A stretch of 8,176 nt of DNA, taken from Actinomycetes bacterium (GTDB taxonomy: Bacteria; Actinomycetota; Humimicrobiia; Humimicrobiales; Humimicrobiaceae). The notes beneath the pieces were generated by a model that did no database searches, was not told the origin of the DNA, and saw nothing but the letters and a program-made list of their open reading frames with translations. Shown piece by piece: positions 1 to 6,107 of this stretch (position 1 is the first letter of the stretch; the number at the start of each line of letters is the position of its first letter). The stretch spans positions 1-8,176 of the forward strand of contig JAUWCR010000049.1 in the NCBI GenBank assembly GCA_030609215.1. The letters run 5' to 3'. The position numbers were made by a program, and so were the translations under genes.

Positions 1-93
1 AATGTCAAGAGCCACTAATATAACCTTCGCAATATCAAAATATTTTTGGATTGTTTTTCCTATTTCAGTAAAATTATTTTTTATCTGTTTCAT
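1..93 (-). CDS. Possible N-terminal fragment of an unidentified protein, cut by the left edge
   Basis: The minus strand is open from an ATG at 93 to the window edge, giving 31 codons that begin MKQIKNNFTEIGK and pass through an amphipathic stretch into a hydrophobic run (AKVILVALDI) that could start a membrane helix. No Shine-Dalgarno sits at ideal distance; an AAGGGA lies about 16 bases upstream. I do not recognise the family. In DNA this AT-rich, a 31-codon open stretch is only modest evidence, so the call rests mainly on the protein-like composition and the open edge. It would be transcribed away from the lipoprotein at 525. Confidence 0.4.
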   Translation of the reverse strand, partial: MKQIKNNFTEIGKTIQKYFDIAKVILVALDI

Positions 94-524
94 AATATTC
101 TATTCAATCCCTTAATTAAATTCTTTCAAATCACAGACATAAAAATAACTAAGCCGGTAAATTTCCTTAAAAAAATCTATAAACTATTTTATAATGATAC
201 ATTATTGTTACATTAAATCATATATTACATTTATTTTACCAGAGATTAATCATCTTCCACAAATTTTATGCCAATTTTATACAAGATACCACATAAACTC
301 ATGATTCCAATAAAAATCCACTATTTTGTTGAAAGCGAATTTGCTTTTTTAAAAATAAGTGATTTTATGTCTTATTTTGTGGGATTTTTTAAATAAAAAT
401 ATTAAGTTGCAGAATTGCTGTTTCCCGCTTACAAATTGAGATTATTATAAGGAAAAATAGTATAATGTTTTCACAATAGAAACAGTAATTCAAATATAAA
501 TATTAAAGATAGGTTTGCAGAGTA
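94..524. other. Long AT-rich intergenic spacer between divergent genes
   Basis: This 431-base spacer lies between the minus-strand start at 93 and the lipoprotein start at 525. It holds the promoter listed at 436-466. It also has a short hairpin-like element at 332-347 (arms AAAGC and GCTTT) followed by three more T residues on the plus strand, too weak to call a terminator. No convincing gene was seen. One 25-codon minus-strand open stretch at about 247-321 has a membrane-like composition but is too short to support. Confidence 0.6.
436..466 (+). promoter_or_regulatory. Putative sigma-70-type promoter of the 358-aa lipoprotein gene
   Basis: A -35-like TTGAGA (436-441) and a perfect -10 TATAAT (461-466) are separated by 19 bases, slightly longer than ideal. 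Transcription would begin near 473, leaving a leader of about 50 bases. The ribosome binding site is weak: AGG at 511-513, 11 bases before the ATG at 525. Confidence 0.45.
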
Positions 525-1601
525 ATGAGTAAAATAATAAAAGCAATTATATCTTTTGTACTTTTTACTATTATTTTTTGTATTGGCTGCACAAAAGAAG
601 TTTCTGTAGAAACAAAACAAAATCAGCCAGAATCAGAAATTTATGAAGCATCAATAGGCAGTATTGCTAAAACAGAGCTGCTGCAATTAATCCCGTGGGG
701 AGATAATGCCATATCTATAAATATACCTCTTGGCTGGAATATTTACAGCGGAGGTGAGTGCTCTACCAAATCAGTACTGTCAAGGGATCCTTACATAGAA
801 TTAAAGCAGCTTTTTTATTTTTCAGAAGCAGGTCCTGTTTACACCAGCCAGCAGCTAAAGGAAAACGATAAGAATTATATGGATATGGGAGGCTATGATA
901 TTTTATGGTTTGAAAGTCCTGTAGTAAATCCATTAACTGCTGAAAATTATTTAAAGAATTTTGGAACATTTGCTCGCACTCCTTTGTTCCAGCAGGCATT
1001 TCCAGAAGTTCCGATTATAGATGAAGTTAAAATAATAGATAAACAACCAATTTCTAATAAACCACCCTATGTAAGTGACGCAAAACTAATAAGGGCAGAG
1101 TTTAGGCAAAACAATAAATTAGGGGAAGGATATTTTTATATAGTAACTGCAGATGTTTTTGGTTTGGGTTATGGAATGATGTTTACCGGTATTACTGCTC
1201 CCAAAGGTCTGCTTGATTTAATTGTTCCTTCACTGCTGCAGAGTCTTAAGTCTTTTACAGTAAGTCCTGAATATGTTGATGCCTGCATAAAGGCTCAGAA
1301 TAATGCAGCTGCCGGAGCACTGGAAGCAGGCAGGATATTGGACCGGAGCTCTGACTCTATAATGGAGGTATGGGAAAACAAGCTTGAATCAGAACAGAGA
1401 ATGTCTGAAAAGCAAAGTGACGCTATGCTGGGGTACAGCAGATTGTATAACCCACAAACAGATGAAGTCTATGAGATTACTCCGGAGTTTTATGAATATT
1501 ATCAAAATCACAGCAACGAATTTGAACTTAATTATTTGCAGGAAATGCCTGATGACAAATGGAGTTATGCTCCTTTAAACGGAGCACAGTATATCAAATA
1601 G
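525..1601 (+). CDS. Secreted lipoprotein of an uncharacterised family
   Basis: The 358-aa product starts with a lipoprotein signal peptide: basic MSKIIK, a hydrophobic core to about residue 20, then I-G-C with Cys22 as the likely lipidated residue. The mature protein should therefore be anchored on the outer face of the cytoplasmic membrane. Residues 60-250 read as one globular domain with segments such as FYFSEAGPVYTSQQLKEND (98-116) and MGGYDILWFESPVVNPLT (121-138). The C-terminal part (about 276-350) is rich in Trp, Glu and Tyr (SDSIMEVWENK, KQSDAMLGYSRLYNP). From memory it resembles a widespread family of uncharacterised prokaryotic secreted proteins with conserved GPVY, GGY and SDAILG-like segments, but I cannot name it or give an activity. 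No HExxH or other catalytic signature is visible. The gene has its own promoter and converges with the 186-aa lipoprotein gene, 12 bases beyond its stop. Confidence 0.85.
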   Translation: MSKIIKAIISFVLFTIIFCIGCTKEVSVETKQNQPESEIYEASIGSIAKTELLQLIPWGDNAISINIPLGWNIYSGGECSTKSVLSRDPYIELKQLFYFSEAGPVYTSQQLKENDKNYMDMGGYDILWFESPVVNPLTAENYLKNFGTFARTPLFQQAFPEVPIIDEVKIIDKQPISNKPPYVSDAKLIRAEFRQNNKLGEGYFYIVTADVFGLGYGMMFTGITAPKGLLDLIVPSLLQSLKSFTVSPEYVDACIKAQNNAAAGALEAGRILDRSSDSIMEVWENKLESEQRMSEKQSDAMLGYSRLYNPQTDEVYEITPEFYEYYQNHSNEFELNYLQEMPDDKWSYAPLNGAQYIK

Positions 1602-1613
1602 AAACACTGCACT

Positions 1614-2174
1614 TTAACTTTTTTCAAACTGGCTCTGCCGCTCTTCCATCTCTTCCCAGATATTTGTTGGTACCATTTCTCTTAAATAATTTGAAGCTGC
1701 AACAACTTTTTTTCTATCTTCTGATTTTATCTCTAAATCATCTGGTATCTTATCATACTTCCTGCCATTGGCTATAATTGTAATATAACTGCTGCTTCCG
1801 CCTTCTGCTACTTCATCAGTTGTTTTCCATCTCCTCTTAAATAAATCGTTTTCTATAAGCAGCTGATAAAGATGGTCCACCTGATCCTGAGAAACTTCAA
1901 AACTTACCTCCCAGACATCCGGAGAAAGCGGTTCCCACGATGTACCTGGATAGCCCGGCTGATATTCAAATAACCCCTGCAAACCCGGGCCTACAGTTAT
2001 TTGGTAGTAATATTGATATTCTGGTGGAAGCGTGCCTGTATTCCAGTAGAACTTAACGGTTAAATCTTCAGGACATTCTTTTGCTGGTTCCGGGTAACAC
2101 GACATGCAGCCTATCATTACTGCAAAAATTATTACTGCAGCAGATATAATCAGAATTATTTTTTTTATACTCAT
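1614..2174 (-). CDS. Small secreted lipoprotein, unknown function
   Basis: The 186-aa product has a signal peptide (MSIKKIILII..., hydrophobic to residue 20) ending M-I-G-C, with Cys23 the likely lipid attachment site and another Cys at 26. The mature region is mixed alpha/beta: an aromatic, Pro/Gly-rich part (about 43-90) containing EYQYYYQ, then a helix (QVDHLYQLLIENDLF, about 98-112), a strand pair (SSYITIIANGRKYDKIP) and a charged C-terminal helix ending WEEMEERQSQFEKS. The strand-helix-strand layout recalls small secreted domains such as DUF6438-like proteins, but this is only an impression. The start is fixed by GGAG (2183-2186) 8 bases before the ATG. A decayed paralogue lies at 3818-4004, beyond the metallopeptidase-like gene, so this family was duplicated locally. 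Confidence 0.8.
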   Translation of the reverse strand: MSIKKIILIISAAVIIFAVMIGCMSCYPEPAKECPEDLTVKFYWNTGTLPPEYQYYYQITVGPGLQGLFEYQPGYPGTSWEPLSPDVWEVSFEVSQDQVDHLYQLLIENDLFKRRWKTTDEVAEGGSSSYITIIANGRKYDKIPDDLEIKSEDRKKVVAASNYLREMVPTNIWEEMEERQSQFEKS

Positions 2175-2182
2175 ATCTTAAA

Positions 2183-2186
2183 CTCC
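2183..2186 (-). promoter_or_regulatory. Shine-Dalgarno site of the 186-aa lipoprotein gene
   Basis: GGAG on the minus strand with 8 bases to the ATG at 2174. It supports this start over any downstream Met. No convincing -35/-10 pair was found upstream of it. Confidence 0.65.
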
Positions 2187-2351
2187 ATAAAATGTTTTTT
2201 TATAAAAAAGACAGAATAAAAATCATATTGTAAAATCACATACTACTACAGATCTTGGACTAATTTTTTTCTTTTCTAATATAGTTAATATCCTATTTTA
2301 TATTAATCATTTTTAAATTACTATCTTTTGAGTTGTCCTATTGCGTCAGCT

Positions 2352-2382
2352 AAAAAAGTATCTGAAAGCCTCTTGGATACTT
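2352..2382 (-). terminator. Possible intrinsic terminator after the SEC-C remnant
   Basis: On the minus strand AAGTATC (2382-2376) and GATACTT (2362-2356) form a perfect 7-base stem with a 13-base loop, followed by more T residues to 2352, so the T run is six long. It overlaps the TAA stop of the SEC-C frame (2383-2381), the expected position for the end of that transcript. The stem has only two G-C pairs, so strength is uncertain. Confidence 0.4.
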
Positions 2383-2634
2383 AATATGCTCCGCAGCACT
2401 TATTGTATTTCTTGCCACTCCCGCAGGGACAGAGACCATTGCGGCCGACTTTGGGAATGATCTTTATACCAGTTTGTTCCATTAGCCAATCAATGACACC
2501 GGATACTTTCTACAGGATTTTTCATATCTCCAGGCATAACAATAGCCTTCATCTTCGCCACCCATTGTAATCCTATATGGCAATCCCTCTTGAACAGCCT
2601 CTTTACCAATTAAATAATCAGATATATTAAAACA
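2381..2634 (-). pseudogene. Frameshifted 3' remnant of a SEC-C zinc-knuckle protein
   Basis: Two overlapping minus-strand frames carry coding signal. Frame A (2634-2482, 50 codons) includes LIGKEAVQEGLPYRITMGG and ends in a stop. Frame B (2509-2381, 42 codons) includes [20 protein letters not shown] and the SEC-C motif [13 protein letters not shown], a CxCx8CC zinc-binding pattern seen at the C-terminus of SecA and many small accessory proteins. The overlap at 2509-2482 lets one missing base explain the break. Frame A has no start codon: it lies in the same frame as the metallopeptidase-like gene and directly follows its TAG. The 5' part of the original gene is therefore missing, or the two were once joined. 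A 33-aa product could start at the ATG at 2482, but it has no ribosome binding site. The motif identification is firm; the function of the parent protein is unknown. Confidence 0.7.
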
Positions 2635-3762
2635 CTATTTGATTTCATATATAATTAATTCAGCAAAACTTACTTCATCAAAGTTTTTTTCTTTATATTG
2701 AATTACTTCAGAATCATCAGATAGCTTTCCAATTATTGAAAAATTCTCATTATTGTATACAAACTCTGCAACTGGGCCCCCATTAAAGCTGAACCTATAA
2801 TCATCTTTAATAATTTGTTCAAATCTTGATGCTTCCTGCCATAATTTCATTATTAAAAATGATAAACCCTTATTACTAATAATGTATTCCCAGTCCTTGG
2901 GATGCTCTTTATAAGCTTTTTTCAGATATAACTCTAAATATGACATTTGTTTTAGTAGGCTATACCTTGTATCGTTGCAGCTGTTTTCAGGAACCATTTC
3001 CTCCAGAGCAAGCATTGTTTCAGTACCCTTTGTATAAGCATTTATTTCATCCAGAATCACCATAAAATCTATTTCGCTTTTTCCAAGACCCGGACTTAAA
3101 TAAGTTAAGTCAGTATCATCTGGATTAGACATATCCTTGTATAATTCTGTTTTTTCAAAAAGTTCTCTATCTTTTTTTATAAATACTCCAAAATTCCCCA
3201 TTAGATAGAAATAACCTTCTTCATTAATATCAAATAAATTTCTATATAGGCAGCCCAAATGAGTATATTCATGTACCAGCATGTTTAACGATGTAGTATC
3301 GCCACCAAATATATCGGATTCAAACAGATCACCAGATCCCAGGTCTGCTGACAACTCACTGAAAATAAGGTTTAGAAAGGAAAAATTATCTAGAGGTGCA
3401 GTTTTAATAACAATAAAAAAACCTTTTGGATAAAAGTTTTTTAGGTTTTTTATGTCTTCGATTACTTCTTCAAGGTTTTCTCCATTATAATTTTCCTTAA
3501 GATTTTCATAAAATTTTTCTTCCTCTTCAGAAGAAATATAGTAACCTGTCGTGTCAGAAAGCTCTTCTTTTATGTCGCTATATTTATCACCCTTATCGTT
3601 TTCTTGATTATCTTCAATATTTTCTTGATTATCTTCAATAGTGTTATAGTATTCTTTTAATAGGCCGCAGCATGAAGAAGAGCTGAATAATATTAAAACC
3701 AGCACCATTATAATAGACAATATTTTTAAAATATCATTAAATCTATTGTTATTTTTATTCAT
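2635..3762 (-). CDS. Lipoprotein with an HExxH zinc-metallopeptidase motif
   Basis: The 375-aa product has a hydrophobic N-terminal segment (about 11-26) followed by SSSSCC. Cys31 is the likely lipid site, although the lipobox is not canonical. A low-complexity acidic linker follows (about 41-60) with two copies of IEDNQEN. The central domain contains MLVHEYTHLG, giving HEYTH at 164-168. About 70 residues later comes LDEINAYTKG, whose Glu239 could be the third zinc ligand, a gluzincin-like arrangement. I infer a surface-anchored zinc peptidase, or an inactive relative, with unknown substrate. No named family is recognised. An AGAGAG at 3775-3770, 7 bases before the ATG, supports the start. 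The gene lies between the intact 186-aa lipoprotein gene and that gene's decayed copy, all on the minus strand. After its TAG the frame stays open for 50 codons into the SEC-C remnant. Confidence 0.75.
   Translation of the reverse strand: MNKNNNRFNDILKILSIIMVLVLILFSSSSCCGLLKEYYNTIEDNQENIEDNQENDKGDKYSDIKEELSDTTGYYISSEEEEKFYENLKENYNGENLEEVIEDIKNLKNFYPKGFFIVIKTAPLDNFSFLNLIFSELSADLGSGDLFESDIFGGDTTSLNMLVHEYTHLGCLYRNLFDINEEGYFYLMGNFGVFIKKDRELFEKTELYKDMSNPDDTDLTYLSPGLGKSEIDFMVILDEINAYTKGTETMLALEEMVPENSCNDTRYSLLKQMSYLELYLKKAYKEHPKDWEYIISNKGLSFLIMKLWQEASRFEQIIKDDYRFSFNGGPVAEFVYNNENFSIIGKLSDDSEVIQYKEKNFDEVSFAELIIYEIK
3599..3640 (-). repeat. Perfect 21-base tandem duplication inside the metallopeptidase-like gene
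   Basis: Positions 3599-3619 and 3620-3640 are identical. The repeat is in frame and encodes the heptapeptide IEDNQEN twice (residues 42-55) in the acidic linker between the lipid anchor and the catalytic domain. Perfect nucleotide identity suggests a recent slippage-type duplication that lengthens the linker without harming the domain. Confidence 0.85.
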
Positions 3763-3817
3763 ATCATTACTCTCTATTGTATTTAATATTAATTAATAAC
3801 ATATATTAAATATATCT

Positions 3818-4004
3818 TCAAGTATCCGCTCCAGGAAATGAACTTTCTTCAAACTGGCTCTGCCGCTTTTCCATCTCTTCCCAGATATCTGCTGGTACTA
3901 TTTCTCTTAAATAATTTGAAATCCGGATAACATGACATACAGCCTATCATTACTGCAAAAACCATTACTGCTGCTAAAGTGCTTGCCCCATATTTTAATT
4001 TCAT
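3818..4004 (-). pseudogene. Decayed paralogue of the 186-aa lipoprotein with a large internal deletion
   Basis: The minus strand from 4004 encodes a signal peptide start MKLKYGASTLAAVMVFAVMIGC followed by MSCYP, closely matching residues 12-28 of the intact lipoprotein (FAVMIGCMSCYP is identical). At about 3920 the sequence jumps to the C-terminal part: in another frame it encodes NYLREIVPADIWEEMEKRQS then QFEES, against NYLREMVPTNIWEEMEERQS then QFEKS in the intact copy. About 390 bases of the parent gene are missing and the two halves are out of frame. Read from the ATG, it would give only a 51-aa peptide ending at 3849. GGAAG sits 6 bases before the ATG, so the old translation start survives. 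The remnant's own C-terminal frame ends at 3818. Confidence 0.75.
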
Positions 4005-4060
4005 AATAATCTTCCAATACTATTTTTTTCTTATTTTTAAAATCCTTTTAGTTTTCCATT

Positions 4061-4088
4061 TTGATAAAAATAAAATAATACCTATAAT
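4061..4088 (+). promoter_or_regulatory. Putative promoter of the LVIVD-repeat gene
   Basis: TTGATA (4061-4066) and TATAAT (4083-4088) are spaced by 16 bases. Transcription would start near 4095, only about 10 bases before the ATG at 4105. The intervening bases contain no Shine-Dalgarno, so the message would have a very short leader. The promoter lies inside the longer frame that opens at a GTG at 3979, which argues against that upstream start. Confidence 0.55.
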
Positions 4089-4104
4089 AGAAATAGAAAA
4101 AAAC

Positions 4105-5370
4105 ATGAAGAGCAAAAAAATAAATAAAAGGCCAATATCAATTACCCTGGTGGCTATTCCTGTAATAACCTTTACAGTAATACTGGTTATGAGCTTTTTT
4201 ATAAAAACCAGTTTTAACTGGCTCCTTCCTCTTAATTTACTAACCTTCTCAATCATATTTATGATTATTTCTATAGTACTTATACTTGTAAACTTAGAAA
4301 AAAACAGAAAAAGGACTGTGGCTTTTATAATTTCTTCTGTATCCTTTTTTGCTTTAATGATAGTTTCTATATTCTTGCTTGTACTTTATACGCTATCCGC
4401 TGCTAAAGTAGATTACGAACCTGCTGAAGAAATTATGGGATATTACGTAAAAACATTTGATACTCCAGGGGAAGCCAGTAACATTTTTGTTGAAAAAAAC
4501 TATGGATATATTGCTGATGGGGGCAGCGGCCTTCAGATAATAGATGTATCTCCCATAGAAGATGCTTACGTAGTAGGAAGCTGTGATACAGATGGCAAAG
4601 CAAGTGATATTTTTGTGCAAAATAATTTCGCGTATATAGCAGATTGGGATGGCGGCCTTAAAATAATAGATATATCCGATAAAGAGAATCCATATATAAT
4701 TGGAAGTTATTGTATTCCAGGATTGCGTTTTACCAGTATATCTGTTGAAAAAGACAACGTTTATGTTACATACCGAAAGTTTGATGAAGACTGCAACCTT
4801 ACAGAAAGCGGCATTCAGATAATAGATGCCAGCAGTAAAGAAAAACCATTTTTAGCAGCAGAATACGTTACCGCCAGCCGGTCTGAAAAAATTGCAGTAT
4901 TTGCAAGTTATGCATTTGTAATATGTAATAACGACAAAAATTATAAGTCTATAGAATCAGAACTACAGATTATAGATATAAGCATTCCAGAAAAGCCAAA
5001 TGTTGTGGGAAGATGCAGTATAGATGGCTATACTTTTAATCTTTTTATATCAGAAGATTGTGCCTATACAGCGTCAGAAAATGGTCTATACATAATAGAT
5101 ATATCTGATAAGAAGAAACCAGCAATTGCTGGTAAATTTTTATCTTATGCTGCTGCAGATATATTTGCAGAAGATGATATTGCTTATATTATTTATTTCC
5201 CGCCGGCAGGTAGTGATGAAAATATTGTGCATGTGGTTAATGTATTTCTTAAGGGGGACCCGGAGTTTATGAAAAGCCTGGCCTATCCAATCGGTAGCAA
5301 TACTAATATTTTTATAGAAGGTAACTATATATACATTACAGATGATGATGTTCAAATACTTGAAAAATAG
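4105..5370 (+). CDS. Membrane-anchored LVIVD-repeat beta-propeller protein
   Basis: The ATG at 4105 gives 421 aa; the frame stays open to a GTG at 3979. I prefer 4105 because MKSKKINKRP is a normal basic start, the promoter lies just upstream, and the extra 42 residues overlap the lipoprotein pseudogene. Three hydrophobic helices are visible at about 11-33, 37-63 and 72-98. An exported region follows, built from repeats with the LVIVD signature: LQIIDVS (143), LKIIDIS (185), IQIIDAS (237), LQIIDIS (287), LYIIDIS (328) and a weaker VHVVNVF (375). Each is followed by a (K/E)-x-P-x-(I/V/L)-(V/I/A)-G-like segment and preceded by an A-Y-(I/V)-type strand, as in LVIVD (PF08309) propellers. Such domains usually bind proteins or ligands at the cell surface; no enzyme activity is suggested. 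No clear terminator follows. Confidence 0.85.
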   Translation: MKSKKINKRPISITLVAIPVITFTVILVMSFFIKTSFNWLLPLNLLTFSIIFMIISIVLILVNLEKNRKRTVAFIISSVSFFALMIVSIFLLVLYTLSAAKVDYEPAEEIMGYYVKTFDTPGEASNIFVEKNYGYIADGGSGLQIIDVSPIEDAYVVGSCDTDGKASDIFVQNNFAYIADWDGGLKIIDISDKENPYIIGSYCIPGLRFTSISVEKDNVYVTYRKFDEDCNLTESGIQIIDASSKEKPFLAAEYVTASRSEKIAVFASYAFVICNNDKNYKSIESELQIIDISIPEKPNVVGRCSIDGYTFNLFISEDCAYTASENGLYIIDISDKKKPAIAGKFLSYAAADIFAEDDIAYIIYFPPAGSDENIVHVVNVFLKGDPEFMKSLAYPIGSNTNIFIEGNYIYITDDDVQILEK

Positions 5371-5403
5371 AGGGGAAACTTTAATATTGCCAGGAAAAAG
5401 AAC

Positions 5404-5424
5404 AAACAATAGGATAGAAATTAG
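5404..5424 (+). repeat. Left copy of a perfect 21-base direct repeat flanking the toxin-antitoxin block
   Basis: The 21 bases beginning AAACAATAGGATAG and ending AAATTAG are identical to 7669-7689 and in the same orientation. This copy lies 34 bases after the stop of the LVIVD gene. The two copies enclose both toxin-antitoxin-like modules. They could be a target duplication, an att-like site or a recombination scar. Confidence 0.8.
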
Positions 5425-5520
5425 ATACTTGCCTGCGAAAGAATAGGACTTACTTTGAAAGAATTTATTGAAATCGCTCTTATTTCAATGCAAGAAATAA
5501 ATAAAGACCTCGGCCTGTAA
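5425..5520 (+). pseudogene. Possible C-terminal fragment of a small helical protein
   Basis: After a TAG that ends the left direct repeat, 31 codons are open and read ILACERIGLTLKEFIEIALI then SMQEINKDLGL before TAA. The pattern is amphipathic and recalls the C-terminal helix of small antitoxin or ribbon-helix-helix proteins. There is no usable ATG near the front and no ribosome binding site, so at most this is a remnant left beside the repeat. The call is weak and a chance open stretch cannot be excluded. Confidence 0.25.
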
Positions 5521-5536
5521 ATTCAACCAAAATAGG

Positions 5537-5564
5537 TTGTATTCATCCTAACTAGATATATAAT
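5537..5564 (+). promoter_or_regulatory. Putative promoter of the Phd-like antitoxin operon
   Basis: TTGTAT (5537-5542) and TATAAT (5559-5564) are separated by 16 bases. The start of transcription would fall near 5571, at or just before the GAGGTG ribosome binding site (5571-5576). The leader would then be only about a dozen bases. Confidence 0.45.
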
Positions 5565-5582
5565 ATATGTGAGGTGATTTTT

Positions 5583-5825
5583 ATGTTAGTTAATACAAAA
5601 GACTTAATTTCATTGACAGAAGCTAACCAAAACTTTTCCAAAGTCGCACGAACAGTTGATGAAAAGGGTTCGGTTATAATTATGAAAAACAATACCCCGC
5701 ATTATATAGTTATTGATTTTAAGAAACTTGAGGATCTGCAGATTTCTGCAAATGAACGTATAGAATCTATAGCCTCACGCATACTTAAAGATAATCTCGA
5801 AGCCTTCAAGGAATTGGCCAGATGA
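5583..5825 (+). CDS. Phd/YefM-family antitoxin
   Basis: The 80-aa product reads MLVNTKDLISLTEANQNFSK, then VARTVDEKGSVIIMKNNTPH and YIVIDFKKLEDLQ. This is the Phd/YefM fold: an N-terminal segment with S-x-x-E-A-x-x-x-F-S, a strand ending in K-N-x-x-P, then the conserved Y-I-V-I-D. In this family the N-terminal domain dimerises and binds the operator, while the C-terminal helix (here about 51-80, ERIESIASRILKDNLEAFKE) wraps the toxin. The ATG at 5583 is preferred over the in-frame GTG at 5574, because that GTG lies inside the GAGGTG ribosome binding site, which is 6 bases from the ATG. The stop overlaps the start of the next gene (ATGA), implying translational coupling and a shared transcript. 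Autorepression is expected from the family. Confidence 0.85.
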   Translation: MLVNTKDLISLTEANQNFSKVARTVDEKGSVIIMKNNTPHYIVIDFKKLEDLQISANERIESIASRILKDNLEAFKELAR

Positions 5826-5956
5826 TCAAGCTTGATATTAATGATATCAAATTGAACTTTTCTCAATCTGAACTGGTTGAGCTGGGTATGAAGATAGCTG
5901 AAGGAAAAGTAGGCTCGCAACACATAAAAAAATGGATCATCAAACATAAGAAATAA
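5822..5956 (+). CDS. 44-aa protein in the toxin position of the Phd operon
   Basis: This small gene overlaps the antitoxin stop by ATGA and encodes MIKLDINDIKLNFSQSELVE, then LGMKIAEGKVGSQHIKKWII and KHKK. It is basic at the end and contains a predicted helix (SQSELVELGMKIAEGK) followed by a second helical segment (GSQHIKKWIIKHK). It has no RelE, Doc/Fic (HPFxxGN), MazF or PIN signature and is far shorter than those toxins. It might be a standalone mini-partner, or the N-terminal module of a Doc-type toxin whose catalytic part is lost. No open continuation was found downstream. I rate it a real gene because of the coupling and protein-like composition. Its function is not established. Confidence 0.6.
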   Translation: MIKLDINDIKLNFSQSELVELGMKIAEGKVGSQHIKKWIIKHKK

Positions 5957-6002
5957 TTTATTATGCTAAAAGATTTAATTTAATTAATATATAAGTTGTA
6001 TT

Positions 6003-6012
6003 GTGAGCTCAC
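6003..6012. repeat. 10-base palindrome between the two convergent modules
   Basis: GTGAGCTCAC is a perfect palindrome 46 bases after the stop of the 44-aa gene. It has no loop and no following T run, so it is not a terminator. The rest of 5957-6107 is AT-rich with no gene visible. Confidence 0.35.
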
Positions 6013-6107
6013 TAATTCTTATTAATCCGCACAAGAGATAAAATTCTATTCATTATATGCCTATTATTTATCTTATTTATGGTTAGAAACTTGGGGTTCA
6101 AATAAGC

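Noticed and set aside
247..321. Short minus-strand open stretch with a hydrophobic composition, ending IKFVEDD
   Set aside because: Only 25 codons, no ribosome binding site, and such stretches are expected by chance in DNA this AT-rich.
1568..1586. Stem-loop TGCTCC/GGAGCA near the end of the 358-aa lipoprotein gene, considered as a terminator for the convergent pair
   Set aside because: It lies inside the coding region and is not followed by a T run on either strand.
3599..3640. Tandem repeats considered as the start of a CRISPR array
   Set aside because: The two 21-base units are contiguous with no spacer and encode a repeated heptapeptide in frame.
3979..4104. N-terminal extension of the LVIVD protein from the GTG at 3979
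   Set aside because: It has no ribosome binding site, overlaps the lipoprotein pseudogene on the other strand and contains the promoter that best explains a start at 4105.
5574..5582. GTG start for the Phd-like antitoxin
   Set aside because: The GTG is part of the GAGGTG ribosome binding site; the ATG at 5583 is correctly spaced from it.
5702..5947. 81-codon minus-strand frame opposite the Phd operon
   Set aside because: It is antisense to two genes with strong coding evidence and has no ribosome binding site or recognisable motif.
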